A stretch of DNA of 64,000 nucleotides from Amorphochlora amoebiformis (Eukaryota; Cercozoa; Chlorarachniophyceae): positions 124,001 through 188,000 of the forward strand of contig BAAHQB010000085.1 in NCBI GenBank assembly GCA_054601695.1. The letters are read 5' to 3'. This document shows, in pieces, positions 39,847-56,252 of this stretch (the stretch's first letter is position 1; the number at the start of each line of letters is the position of its first letter). The notes under the pieces are model-generated. The model saw only the letters and a program-made list of their open reading frames with translations. It did not search any database and was not told the DNA's origin. The position numbers and the translations under genes are program-made.

Positions 39847-40737
39847 CAATTAGAGGAAATATACGGAGATCATGCATAACGGCCTTGCGAATATTTGCAT
39901 GGGTCTATGATCCGAGGGAACGAGACTGCAGAAAATCTTACGTAAATTGCCAGATATTTATATATGTACTTGAAATGTGCATATTGTTACAAGACCTTTC
40001 ATGGTAAGCATCGAGTAACATGTGCACACGATAAATACATGATCGAAATGCATATGAAGTTTACGCAATAAGGAGACACACACGCACACTCAGTTTACAT
40101 GGTCTAACTGCCAGAATGCAAATTCTTCTGTAACAACATACATACACTACTAAACATCTCTAATTTCCGGCCAAGGGCAAGTTTTCTCCCGGTATTGGAT
40201 GCTTTCATGGACGTCACAAGCTATCGCAACCCTGCGTTTGCCCCAGACTTGCCGAGTTCACATCCTCACGGGTATTTTACATGACCGGCACACAATCTCT
40301 TACGCCGACATGGCCTCGTGTTATTCAGCCGAGAAATGTGTCATCCAGCATTACGTCTACAATCCCAATTTACACAGGTGCGAAATATTACGTCAACAAC
40401 GACAGTTTTTATACCTCGCTGCCAGACATCTGCCTCTGTCTGCTGTGTCTCTCTCTCTCACACTCTCTCTCTCATATATATAATGGGACAAGTATCACAC
40501 TTGCGGTGAAAATGATAACGTGTAACTTGATGAAAGGGTTATGTTACGCAGCCGTTGTGCGAAAGTTGGAACCAGCTCGTAACCTGGTCCGAATCCAAAC
40601 ATAACTATGTTTATTATATGGATATATGTGAGAAATGAGAGTGTTTCTATTCTCTCTCTCTCTATATATAATATATATATATATATATATACAAATATGT
40701 GTGTAAATGTGTATATGTGTATATGTATATATATGTA

Positions 40738-40768
<31 letters not shown>

Positions 40769-40780
40769 TATGAGTACGTG

Positions 40781-40819
<39 letters not shown>

Positions 40820-40831
40820 CATATATATATA

Positions 40832-40917
<86 letters not shown>

Positions 40918-40931
40918 CAATATATATATAT

Positions 40932-40962
<31 letters not shown>

Positions 40963-41030
40963 ATATGATATATATAAATATATCTATTATATATATATAT
41001 ATTTATATATATGTATTATTATATTATATA

Positions 41031-41073
<43 letters not shown>

Positions 41074-41161
41074 AAATGTATATATACATATATATATATA
41101 TATATTACATGCGTTTAGATATATATTTATATATATGTATATATACAAATAATATGTATGC

Positions 41162-41203
<42 letters not shown>

Positions 41204-41287
41204 TTTCACATATATATCCATATATATTTATATGTGTGTGTGCATATACATATGAATTTCTATAATTATATATATGCATGGATATAT

Positions 41288-41350
<63 letters not shown>

Positions 41351-41368
41351 CTTCACAATATATACACA

Positions 41369-41420
<52 letters not shown>

Positions 41421-41498
41421 AATATACATATATATATATATATATATATGTATATTATATATATATATATATATATATACCTACATACATATATACAT

Positions 41499-41536
<38 letters not shown>

Positions 41537-41639
41537 GAATATATACTGTATATGTATGTCTGTGTATACTCAATATACATACATACATACATACATCATA
41601 TATATATATATACATATATATACATACATCCATATATAT

Positions 41640-41673
<34 letters not shown>

Positions 41674-41689
41674 ACATATATATATACAT

Positions 41690-41729
<40 letters not shown>

Positions 41730-41966
41730 ATATATCAAAGATGCGTGGAAAAGCATTCGAGTGATCTGAAACAGGGTCCCCGTCGATATGATATCGCATG
41801 GCCGCGGGCGCAGGGGAACTGGCCAACGCTGTGGAGGCCGGCCCGGCGGCGATAGGTGTGGCAGATTGGGAGTACTGCATATCCTCGACATTCCTTCATT
41901 TCACCTGCATCCTGTATATTATGAGTATATTACATCTACCACGGATATATGTATATATATATATAA

Positions 41967-42005
<39 letters not shown>

Positions 42006-42015
42006 ATATGTGTTT

Positions 42016-42054
<39 letters not shown>

Positions 42055-42064
42055 CATATATGTG

Positions 42065-42120
<56 letters not shown>

Positions 42121-42571
42121 TTTTTTTTAGAACCCACGGCATCCACACGGATACACACACATAAATACATGCAAACCACACATAGAAACACATACATACA
42201 CACAATGTCCCCATACTTAAATTACACCAATCACGCCATTATCACGGTATATCTAGTTCCCTAAGTCCCCTTTAATCCTCTCTCTCCCTTCCCTCCCTTC
42301 CCTAACCATCCCTTGACGTGTCACTCAGGTATGTCACACTCCGTCGGACATGTCACTAAGATTAGTCACGCATAAGTGACTCGGGGAGAGCGTTTTTGGG
42401 GCGAAACCGAAGGAGAAGTCATAGGGTTGTCAGCATTGAACGCAGCTTCGATCTCTCTATCTCCAACCCCTCCCCCCCCCCCCTCCCCCCATCTGTTCGC
42501 CTCTTATTTTTTTCGAACGGAGATTTAGCTAATTTCAGAGTTTTTTTCTGGACTGACAGGCGGTGGAGACG
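39847..42571. promoter_or_regulatory. Divergent region between lumazine synthase and the large plus-strand gene
   Basis: The unknown first exon of lumazine synthase should lie at the left side. 39850-40630 is unique sequence with no supported gene: several short open frames near 40199-40600 show no family likeness. 40660-41740 is mostly (TA)n. 41745-41900 is a GC-rich island with an open frame starting [20 protein letters not shown], not assignable. 42120-42570 is unique sequence just before the next start codon, including a C-rich tract at 42468-42488, and probably holds that gene's promoter and 5' UTR. Confidence 0.4.
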
Positions 42572-42670
42572 ATGGGTAGGTTATATGCATGTGTGTAAAC
42601 ATTTGTATTTGAAATGCATATATATATATGTACATATATAGATATATATACAAATATGTAGACATATTTA

Positions 42671-42759
<89 letters not shown>

Positions 42760-42877
42760 TAACGTTCTGTATATAAACATGATTTTTGTGTAGTATACGT
42801 TCATACATTTATATAGAAAATGTATAAATATATATGCGTGTATATATATGTATATGTATATGTATATATATATATAT

Positions 42878-42936
<59 letters not shown>

Positions 42937-43491
42937 GTACGTATAAACATATGCACGACACATATATGCATATTATATATGTATATATACATATATGTAA
43001 TATATATATATATATATATATATATATCTATTTACATACATACATACATATATATATATATAATATATATATATATATATAAAACATTCATATACATACA
43101 CGCACATACACATATATATGATGTAGATGTTCATACTTCTACAATCTTTCTCTCTCTCTGTCATCTTCCTGTATCTTTTCCAATGCGTATAACGATTTAG
43201 AAACGGAGGGATTTTGGTAATTTTGCAGGGCGGAGGGTGAGGGGATAGAGGGCGGGGGGGTGTGGGGGGAGAGAGGGATGAGAGAGGGAATGAGAGAGTG
43301 GGAAATATAGAGAGCGAGTGAGAGCAAAAGAAGGGGAGATGTGAGATAACTGTATTTCAAACTTTATTTAAATATCTATAAGTACATTTAGATATATGTA
43401 TATACATTCATATATGTATATAGATATAATATATCTATTTGGTGTGATGTAATTAAATTTAACGTGTGTATCATAAACATGATGCATATGC

Positions 43492-43550
<59 letters not shown>

Positions 43551-43576
43551 AACGATATATACAAATACACGCACAC

Positions 43577-43638
<62 letters not shown>

Positions 43639-44090
43639 TACACAAATATCCCCGTTGATTTCAATGGTGAATCTGAGATTTTCCACATCCGTTACATATA
43701 TATATATATATATATACATATGTATATATCTATATCTATATATCTATATATCAATATATCAATATATATATATATATATGTATTATACAGATATCCCCGT
43801 TGATTTCAATGGTGAGTCTGAGATTTTCCACATCCGTAAAGACTCAACCTTCAGAGATCTCCTCAAAAAGGCATATATATATATTTATATATAAAATATA
43901 TATATATATATCCCTAACCCTAACCTTCAGAGATCTTCTCAAAAAGGTCTTCATAATGCATATATATATACATGTACATATATATATATATATATATACA
44001 TATATTTATATTACCCTAACCCTAACCGTCACAGAGGTCACTCAAAAAAGTCATCCATTCTACATAATGCACACATATATACGTATAATT

Positions 44091-44124
<34 letters not shown>

Positions 44125-44183
44125 CACATATATATATATATATTCATATTACCCATATAGGTACAAACACACACATATATGTG

Positions 44184-44214
<31 letters not shown>

Positions 44215-44881
44215 TATTTCTTTACATATTTCTACAATACATATAGAGATATACAATATACCTACATGTGTTCTTACACACCTGTATGGTCACTGATATT
44301 TGCCAGTAGAGAGAGAAGATACAAGGAGAGTGAGTGAGAGAGAGAAGATACAAGGAGAGTGAGTGAGAGAGAGAAGATACAAGGAGAGTGTGTGTGTGAG
44401 AGAGAGAGAGAGTTGGGAAGTCGATATGTACGACACATATCATCTTACATACCGTACATACAGGTTACAAGTAAATGGAACACAAGAAATATTCGCCTTC
44501 ACGATAGTAAAATCACCCCCAACCCTAACCCTAACTCAGACCCAAACTCTAACCCTAAACTCTAACCTTAACCCTAACCCTAATCACACCCAACACCACG
44601 ATCTGCTGTTATCCCTAGCAGCACCATAGCCCCACTCTGTGGAGGAGTCAATGGTCCTAGGACTAAGACATACTGAATAATCTGATCCTAACCACACTGG
44701 AGGAGTCAATGGTCCTCGGACTAAGACATGCTGAATAATCTGATCCTGACTCTAACTCTTAACCCTAACCCTAACTCCAACTCAAGTCTAAGCTTTAAGC
44801 CTAACCGAAATTCTAACCCTCAGGCGACTCTTGTAGCTGGCCCCTGGACGAATTATGTATGTACATATTATTAGGAATATA

Positions 44882-44927
<46 letters not shown>

Positions 44928-45287
44928 AACATATTTACATAAAGAGAGAGAGAGAGAAAGAGAAAGAGCGAGAAAAATCCGAAAAGAGTGAGAAAAAAAT
45001 CCAATCTTGAACATCAAACCCTAACCTTAATCCTACTACTCTAACCCTCTAATATCTAATCCTAATCCTAATTCTAACCCTAACCCTAACCCACCAGAAT
45101 CCCAACCCCTAGCCCTAACCCTAATAAGTAGCCCTAACCCTAATAAGTAACCCAACCCCTATATATATATATATATAAATTGTACATATTCAAGCGTACA
45201 TGTATACACACATGCACATATTTTTCATTTATATTACAAATATGTATTATATATATATATATATATATAATGTACAGCATATAGTCA

Positions 45288-45327
<40 letters not shown>

Positions 45328-46422
45328 CCCCAATCTTAAACCTTACCCCTGCCTCTAATCCAAATCCGAAACCCGAAAGACCTGAGGCCTACCCTGAAGG
45401 TCCTCGGACTAAGACATGCTGAATAATCTGATCCTAACAGCAGTAACAGTAAGCAGCCCTAACAGTAACCGTATTCAGGCGTATCATGGATCTCTCAGCT
45501 TCCCGACGGTATAGTCTATGCGCGTCCAAAGACCAAAAAACCATGTACACTCCCTCCAGCCTAATCCTAGCCCTAATCCTAACCCTAATCCTAACCCTAA
45601 CCCTAACCTTAATCCTCACCCTAACCTTAACCCTGCACATTTTTTTACCCGCATATCACGCACATATGCCCACAATACAACGCCACAACAACACTCACCA
45701 CCCCCATCAACGCGATCTGCTGTGATCCCAAACAGCACTATAGTTTTATACTGTGGAGGAGTCAATGGTCCTCGGACTTAAATATGCTGAAAAATCTGAT
45801 CCTAACCCTAATCCTAACCCTAACCCTAATCCTAACCCTAACCCGCATACCATACCCTCATGCCCACAACACACCAGCTCACCACCATTCAACACACCCA
45901 TCATCACGATCTGCTGTTATCCCAAACAGCACTATAGCCCCACCCAGTGGAGGAGTCAATGGTCCTAGGACTAAGACATGCTGAATAATCTGATCCTAAC
46001 ACATTTTTCACCCGCATACCACGCATCCATGCCCACGACACATCACCTTGACAACACGCACCACCCACAACACCACGATCCGCTGTTATCCCAAAACAGC
46101 ACTATAGCCCCACCTTGTGGAGGAGTCAATGGTCCTCGGACTGAGACATGCTGAATAATCTGATCCTAACCCTAACTCTAAACGATTAGGAACGAAGTAT
46201 ATATTTAAGTGTGTATGTGTGTGTCGTGTGTGTGTGTTTGTGTGTTTGTGTGTGTGTGTGTGTGTGTTTGTGTGTTTGTGTGTGTGTGTGTGTTGGGGAA
46301 GGGGTTTCAACTATTTTTGCTTTTTGAGATATGTATGTATATATATATATATATTTTATGGTACGTCTGTGATTGGGGGAGGGTTTTAGCTGTTTCGTAC
46401 TCTTCGATATACCTAATATGTA

Positions 46423-46474
<52 letters not shown>

Positions 46475-46519
46475 GTGTCGGGGCCTCTCCTTCGAAGCAA
46501 ACAAGGAGGGAGATTAAGG

Positions 46520-46600
<81 letters not shown>

Positions 46601-46702
46601 CCCAACTTCTAATGTTCATCACAAAGCTAACCCTCACCCTTACCCCAACCTTAGGACGTGTCGAAGTCTATAAGCTCGATTAACTCTCACATTCAGGTAT
46701 AT

Positions 46703-46757
<55 letters not shown>

Positions 46758-46867
46758 GTATATATAAATATGTTTATATGCGTATATATATATATATATG
46801 TATATATGTATATATGCACATGTAGCTCATGAAAGTCTTAGATTGAGTTGTACGAGATATATATTGC

Positions 46868-46912
<45 letters not shown>

Positions 46913-46957
46913 GCCTATACGAATATATACATATTGATGTATATAAATATTTACAAT

Positions 46958-47005
<48 letters not shown>

Positions 47006-47361
47006 TGCATACACATTATGTAGGCATCTCGCACAAAGAGACAGAAGAAGGGTGTCCCATATGTAAGGCAGACGAGGGCTATCATACTCCAACAGAGACA
47101 AAAACAGGTATATATATATATGTATCATACTGCAACAGAGACCAAAAAAAGGTATATATGTATCATACTGCAACAGCGACAAAAACAGGTATATATATAT
47201 ATATATATATATATCATACTGCAACAGAGACCAAAAAAAGATATATATGTATCATACTCCAACAGAGACAAAAACAGGTATATATATATAAATCATACTC
47301 CGACAGAGACAAAAACAGGTATATATATATATATATCATACTCCAACAGAGACAAAAACAG

Positions 47362-47400
<39 letters not shown>

Positions 47401-47899
47401 TACTCCAACAGAGACAAAAACAGGTATATGTACATGTATCATACTGCAATAGAGACCAAAAAAGGTATATGTGTATCATACTCAAACAGAGACGAAAACA
47501 GGTATATATATATATATATCATACTCCAACAGAGACAAAAACAGAGACAAAAACAGGTATATATAATATGTATACGTGTATGTATAAGAGGGGTGTCCCA
47601 TATGTAAGGCAGACGAGGGCTATCATACTCCAACAGAGACAAAAACAGATATATGTATATATATGTATCATACTGCATCAGAGACCAAAAAAGGTATATG
47701 TGTATCATACTGCAACAGCGACAAAAACAGGTATATATATATATATATATCATACTGCAACAGAGACCAAAAAAAGATATATATGTATCATACTCCAACA
47801 GAGACAAAAACAGGTATATATATATAAATCATACTCCGACAGAGACAAAAACAGGTATATATATATATATATATATCATACTCCAACAGAGACAAAAAC

Positions 47900-47951
<52 letters not shown>

Positions 47952-48516
47952 TACTCCAACAGAGACAAAAACAGGTAATATACATCATACTCCGACAGAG
48001 ACAAAAACAGGTATATATATATATAAATCATACTCCGACAGAGACAAAAACAGAGACAAAAACAGGTATATATAATATGTATACGTGTATGTATATATAT
48101 ATATATATAATACTCCAACAGAGACAAAAAAAGATAATATAAATCATACTCCAACAGAGACAAAAACAGATATATGTATATATATGTATCATACTGCATC
48201 AGAGACCAAAAAAGGTATATGTGTATCATACTGCAACAGCGACAAAAACAGGTATATATATATATATATATATATATATCATACTGCAACAGAGACCAAA
48301 AAAAAGATATATATGTATCATACTCCAACAGAGACAAAAACAGGTATATATATATATAAATCATACTCCGACAGAGACAAAAACAGGTAAATATATATAT
48401 ATCATACTCCAACAGAGACAAAAACAGGTATATATATATAAATCATACTCCGACAGAGACAAAAACAGGTATATATAGATCATACTCAAACAGAGACAAA
48501 AACAGGTATATATATA

Positions 48517-48549
<33 letters not shown>

Positions 48550-48872
48550 TACTCCAACAGAGACAAAAACAGGTATATATATATATATATCATACTGCAA
48601 CAGAGACCAAAAAAGGTATATATATATATCATACTCAAACAGAGACGAAAACAGGTATATATATATATATACATCACACTCCGACAGAGACCAAAAAAAG
48701 GTATATATATATATATCATACTCCGACAGAGACAAAAACAGGTATATATATGTATATATATATCATACTCAAACAGAGACAAAAACAGGTATATATATAT
48801 ATATATCATACTGCAACAGAGACCAAAAAAAGGTATATATGTATCATATACTGCAACAGAGACAAAAACAGG

Positions 48873-48929
<57 letters not shown>

Positions 48930-48970
48930 TACTCCGACGGAGACAAAAGAAGTAATATATATATATATAT

Positions 48971-49013
<43 letters not shown>

Positions 49014-49078
49014 TACTCCAACAGAGACAAAAACAGTATATATATATATTATATGTGTGTATGTATATCAATATATAT

Positions 49079-49118
<40 letters not shown>

Positions 49119-49413
49119 CATACTCCAACAGAGACAAAAACAGTATATATAATATATATATATATATATGTGTGTATGTGTATATATATGTATATATGTA
49201 TATGTGTATATATGTGTATATATAGGAAAGGCGGAGGAAGGAAATTAGCCGTCAGATGAGTTTCACACGCCAAGGGGGTCAAAACAAATATATGCATAGT
49301 ATATATATTTCTATATACATGTACATGTATGTATATATATATATATATGTTATGCATACATAATACATATATGTATATATTCTATAGATTCATTTACAAT
49401 ATATGTATATATG

Positions 49414-49490
<77 letters not shown>

Positions 49491-49564
49491 TTCATTTACA
49501 AACAAACTGCATATATATAACCGCATCTATATATATATATATACCTATATATATACATACATAC

Positions 49565-49612
<48 letters not shown>

Positions 49613-49893
49613 CACACATACATATCCAAATACATACACACATACATATACACATACATAAAAACATTAATATACCCAGATAAATTTCGCCGTTCATCCT
49701 CCCGCTTCTCTAGCACACGTGACCTCCGCGTTTCGCTCTCGAGAACCCTGAAAAGAGTAAACACCAACTCTCCTGACAAATCTTCAGTTCCGACCCCTTC
49801 TACTGCCGAGGCATGGGCGAAACTTGAGAGGTATATGCACATATGTGTGTAGATTAGTATATGTGTATATGTATGTTGTATATATGTATATAG

Positions 49894-49940
<47 letters not shown>

Positions 49941-50284
49941 TATGGATGTATGTACATGAAACATATCTAGATACATTTATGTGCAGATATGTATCATCTA
50001 CATACATTTACATGCATACATACCAAAAAAAAATCCACCCGAACAAAACACAAGCCTCTGTCGTATTCTTATTTACACACATACAACATATACGACAGCG
50101 ATATATTATTACTAATATATGTACAGCATATACGACAGCGACATATTATTAGTATATGTGCACATATAACATACATCATATACGACAGAGATATATTATT
50201 AATAAATGTGCAGAGCCTCCTTCAGTTGAAATGTATGTAAAAATGTATTATTATATATACAAACATGAAAGCATATATATATAT

Positions 50285-50337
<53 letters not shown>

Positions 50338-50394
50338 CACATATATATATATATACATATATACATACACATATATATATATATACATACATAC

Positions 50395-50431
<37 letters not shown>

Positions 50432-51067
50432 CATACACAAACATACATATATCAATCTCAAACCCTATTCGTACATACACGCACACAACACATATCACAG
50501 CGCTTAAACAAACCTTCATACATACACACATACGGCACATACAACACCGATCTATCAACCCTAACAACCTTTAACTACTCATACATACACGCATGCAACA
50601 TATAATGAAGCATTATACATATATACATACAACATATTAACAGCGATCTATCAAGCCTGACCGGCTCAGGAGGTAATGCTCCGTTCACGGAAACATCCCA
50701 AGGAGGGGGAGGAGATATACACGAACCCGATATAAAGGTATGATTTAGAATGTGTGTGAGTTAGGTGTATGAATATGTATATACATATGTATGCATATGC
50801 ATTATTATATAACCATGTATATACATACGTTTGTCTGAGCTTAAGGTTGGAGTAAGGCTTTCGCTTGTGGATGTGAGATTTGTATATGTAATGTGTATAT
50901 GTGTGTTTGTGTATATGTAGGTTAGTGAATGCATGCATATATATGTATATATATATATATGTGTGTGTTTATATTTATATATAATTTATATATACATACA
51001 TATATATATATATATACATGTATATACATATATATATATATATATATATGTGTATATATATATATAT

Positions 51068-51116
<49 letters not shown>

Positions 51117-51194
51117 TATATATATATTAATATAATTATGCATAAAACTTGCATATATATATTATAATATATATATATATGTATATATATATAT

Positions 51195-51292
<98 letters not shown>

Positions 51293-51607
51293 AATGGGTT
51301 TATCTGAATTGAATGTAGCGTTGGCACCTCGTAAGAAGGAATTCAAGGGTATATACATATATCCCATGTATATGTATATATTAGATTATATTATATTATG
51401 TATAAATATATGTATATATATATATATGTATATATGTGTATATATATATGTATATATATATAATATTGTATATATACATGTATGTATATATATACACATA
51501 TATACATATATATATATATATTTATATATATATATAAAATATATATAAATATATTAAAAAATATCTATGTATAATATTATTAAAGACAATAGATACATAT
51601 GGCACAG

Positions 51608-51657
<50 letters not shown>

Positions 51658-52093
51658 GTAAGTATGCATTTACATGTATACCTATATATATATATATATA
51701 TATGTTTACATACATATAGCACACACACATATAACACACACATATGAATTCAACCCATACACATACATTACACACCCAAATTCGCACGCATACATACAAC
51801 CCACACACATACATACGTACATACTGTGCGTACGTATAATACACATACCGACTAGCGCCTGTGCTAGGGGCACATACACCACAAACTCATGTACATGCAG
51901 TATCTATATACATACCACATTCACGCAAATACACACGTAGATTTGTATATTCATACATTACACGTTAGCGAGCGGTATAGCAGTGAAACATGATGTATGC
52001 CATATATACACACAGCCGAACTGTAAACGTGTAAACACTTTATATGTGGGTATTGCATGTGTGAATATATGTATTTGAATATATGTATGTATG

Positions 52094-52147
<54 letters not shown>

Positions 52148-53708
52148 TATACAGTTGAACCTGAGAAAGGACGACCTGTGGTGGCTAAACGAAAGAATGT
52201 AAGCCTATATATATGTATATAAATATATATGTATATTTATTATTTTATGTATAATTATGTCTACCCAAACCCTAACCCTAACCCTAACCCTAACCCTAAT
52301 CCTAACCCGAGCCCTAAAGCACCATAGCCCCACAATATGGGAGAGCAATGGTCCTCGGACTAAGACATGCTGAATAATCTGATCCTAACCCTAACCCTAA
52401 CCCTAACCCTAACCCTAACCCTAACCCTAACCCTAACCCTAACCCTAACCCTGCCATAGCCCCACAATGTGGAGGAGTCAATGGTCCTCGGACTAAGACA
52501 TGCTGAATAATCTGATCCTAAGCCTCACGTTAACCCTCAGGCCGCTCGGAAAACATCAAAATCGAAACGGAAATCCAGCGAGTTGGATTCAAACCCTAAC
52601 CTTCTCCCCCACACTAATAACCTTAACCTAGTCAATGGTCCTCGGAGCAGGACATGTTGAATAGTTTGATCCTAACCTTAACCCCAACCCTAACCCTAGT
52701 AGCACTCAACACCCCCAACAACACGATCTGCTGTTATCCCTAACAGCACTATAGCCCCCACTCTGTGGAGGGGTCAATGGTCCTCGGACTACGACATGCT
52801 GAATAATCTGATTCTAACCCTAGGTTTTCCACATCCGAAAAGTCACTCGATAAACGTAAACTCCAACCCTAACCATAATCATAGCCTTGCCTACCTAAAC
52901 CCTAACCCTAACCCTAACAGCACTATAGCCCCACTCTGTGGAGGAGTCAATGGTCCTCGGACTAAGACATGCTGAATAATCTGATCCTAACCCTAACCCT
53001 AACCCTAAAGCTTCATTTCTTTACTTCTAATCCTAGTTTTACATTATCCTGTCAACCTAACCCTAACCCTAGCTTTTGACCTCTCAACCCTTACCACAAC
53101 AGCACTCAACACCCCCAACAACACGATCTGCTGTTATCCCTAACTGCACTATAGCCCCACTCTGTGGAGGAGTCAGTGGTCCTAGGACTAAGACATGCTG
53201 AATAACAAACTGATCCTAACCCGAACCCGAACCATAAGATCCCAAACCTAACCCAAACCTAACCCTAACCCTAACCCTAACCCTAACCCTTACCTCTGCT
53301 CGGGTCGCTCTCAGCATAACTGCCTCACTAAATGGCGGAGTGAATGGCCTTAGGGCTGAGACATGCCGAATAATCTTATCCTAACCCTAACCCTAACCCT
53401 AACCCTAACCCTAACCCTAACCCTAACTGAAGCGAATGAGAATGAAGAGGTGGGAGTTCATGTGCTTTTATGGCGTTCGTTTACATACTACTGTCTCCAC
53501 TCCTCCAAGCATGGTAGGTTAGGGTTAAGGTTAGGGTTAGGGCTAGGGTTAGGGTTAGGGTTAGGATTAGGGTTAGGGTTAGGGTCAGGGTTAAGTTTTG
53601 AATGACAGTCATGCATAGATATTTTTAGTATACATACATCTAAACATACATATATATATATATTTATAAAATGTAATAAATATTAAGACACACACACAAT
53701 ATATGTAT

Positions 53709-53761
<53 letters not shown>

Positions 53762-55583
53762 TACATATATATATATATACACATATATATATATATATAT
53801 TTACATATAAGAATAAGTCTAATCCTAATCCTAAGCCTAATCCTAAGTCTATAAGCCTAAGCCTAAGCCTAAGCCTGAGCCTAAGCCTAAGCCTAAGCCT
53901 AAGCCTGAGCCTAAGCCTAAGCGTAACCGTAGGGAGAATTGAGCATATGAATAGCCATCAATTTATACGATTACTGCAAGACGCAAAGGTTACTTATATT
54001 CTCCATTTTTCAAAAAACAGATGCATATATGTAGATACATACATCATACATACGGACATAAACACCCACATATATACACAAACGTACGCACATGCATATA
54101 TCCATTAAGAGGGTGTGTCATATACGTACATACATACATACATACCTACATACATCAAGGTCTTAGGTCGCGAATTTAAGCAGCAGCATCCCAAAAAGCT
54201 CCTCACAAGGCAATAAACATTACCCCTAGCGAGATCCTAACCCTAACCCTAACCCTAACCCTAACCCTAACCTTAACCCTCACCCAAACAGTAACCCTAA
54301 CTTTAACCAACCCAGACAAGAAGCGAATATCGTGTTTACGTCCTCAAAGGACTTCTCAGGGTATCTAACCTTCGAAAGGCAAGCCCTAACCCTAACCCCT
54401 AACCCTCACCCTAACCCCTAACCCTAACCCTAACCCTAACCCTAACCGAGCCAAGCCCCACTCTGTGGAGGAGTCAATAGTCCTAGGACTAAGACATGCT
54501 GAATAATCTGATCCTAACCCTAACCCTATTCATCTTTGCCCCGAAATCCAACAGGGATGTATATAACCACAAATAAATCCTAACACCACCCGAACTCCTT
54601 TCCCAAAACGTGCATAGCATCACAATTTGGAGGAGTCAATGGTCCTCGGACTAAGACATGCTGAATAATCTCATGCTAACAACACACAAACACCCCCATC
54701 AACACGATCTGCTGTTATCCCTAACAGCACTATAGCCCCACAATGTGGAGGTGTCAATGGTCCTCGGACTAAGACATGCTGAATAATCTGATCCTAACCG
54801 TAGCTTTGTCGATGCACTGCGCACTACAGCTGCCCGCTGCACGAATACGAAGGGTTTGGAACTCAAGGTAGCCCTAACCCTAACCCTAACCCTAACCCTA
54901 ACCCTAACCCTAACCCTAACCCTAACCCTAACCCTAACCCTAACAAGAGTCAATGGTCCTCGGACTAAGACATGCTGAATAATCTGATCCTAACCCTAGC
55001 CCTAACCCTTTTCTCAGCCCTAGCCTAACCTTAAACCCTAACCCTAATCCCAGGAGGCACGCGAGCAAGAGAATCGAATTGTAACCCTAACCCTCTCCCC
55101 TAACCCTAACCCTAGTCTAACTCTGGGTCACCAACCCTAACCCTAACCCTCTAATACTAACCCTAATCCTCTAATACTAACCCAAATCCTCTAATACTAA
55201 CCCTAACCCTAACCCTAACCTAAGGTGTATGAGCTCATTTTCAGTTATATCATTCCGCACGCAAAAAGGTAGCTAAACCTAACCCTAACCCTAACCCTAA
55301 CCCTAACCCTAACCCTAACCCTAATCGTATCTAACCCTAACCCTAATGCTAACCCTGATCTCAATGGTGTCTGAGCGTAACCCTAATATATTGGCCAAAT
55401 CCTAACCCTAACCCTAGGTGGAGGCCAAGCCCTAAGATGAAGTTAATATCTCTTCCTGCTGTTCGGGGTACGTATTATGTATGTATATGTATTTTTATAT
55501 GTTTATATATATATATTATATGTTGTACACATACACATACACTCACACACATATTTGTATATGTATATATATATATGTATATA

Positions 55584-55656
<73 letters not shown>

Positions 55657-55707
55657 GATTGATACCACAACTCTTATTAAAGATTAGGCTACTCCATCCA
55701 TCCATAT

Positions 55708-55755
<48 letters not shown>

Positions 55756-55853
55756 TACATACTCCAGCGGTCCTAGACTTTTTTCACGAATTTTTCGTGA
55801 AATTGCTAAAGGCATACACGATTGCGTCGGATAACGGAAGGATGACCTTTCGG

Positions 55854-55891
<38 letters not shown>

Positions 55892-56076
55892 ATATATTCT
55901 GGCAATAATGTATTACATGATATGTGTGTGTTTATGTTTCCATATGTATGTAAAGATATGTACATATATGTATGTATATTATATTGATAACAGAGATAAT
56001 AATAATAGTAGTAATAGTGTAAATATATATATATATATATAATATTATATATTGTATAAACACACACTCACATATG

Positions 56077-56130
<54 letters not shown>

Positions 56131-56217
56131 ATCATATATATTATGTATATATATATGTATTATATATATATATATATGTATACATGCATATATATATGTA
56201 TATACACACACACACAC

Positions 56218-56252
<35 letters not shown>

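Noticed and set aside
41798-42073. Frame starting [16 protein letters not shown]
   Set aside because: GC-rich and open, but it does not splice in a consistent phase into the gene starting at 42572 and has no family resemblance. Kept only as an unassigned island.
47092-49160. Regular array resembling a CRISPR
   Set aside because: The spacers are all TA tracts of variable length rather than unique sequence, and the repeat is a copy of the adjacent exon end. The context is eukaryotic.
52262-55417. A true chromosome end
   Set aside because: Telomeric units occur in both orientations, are interrupted by exons and other sequence, and genes continue on both sides.
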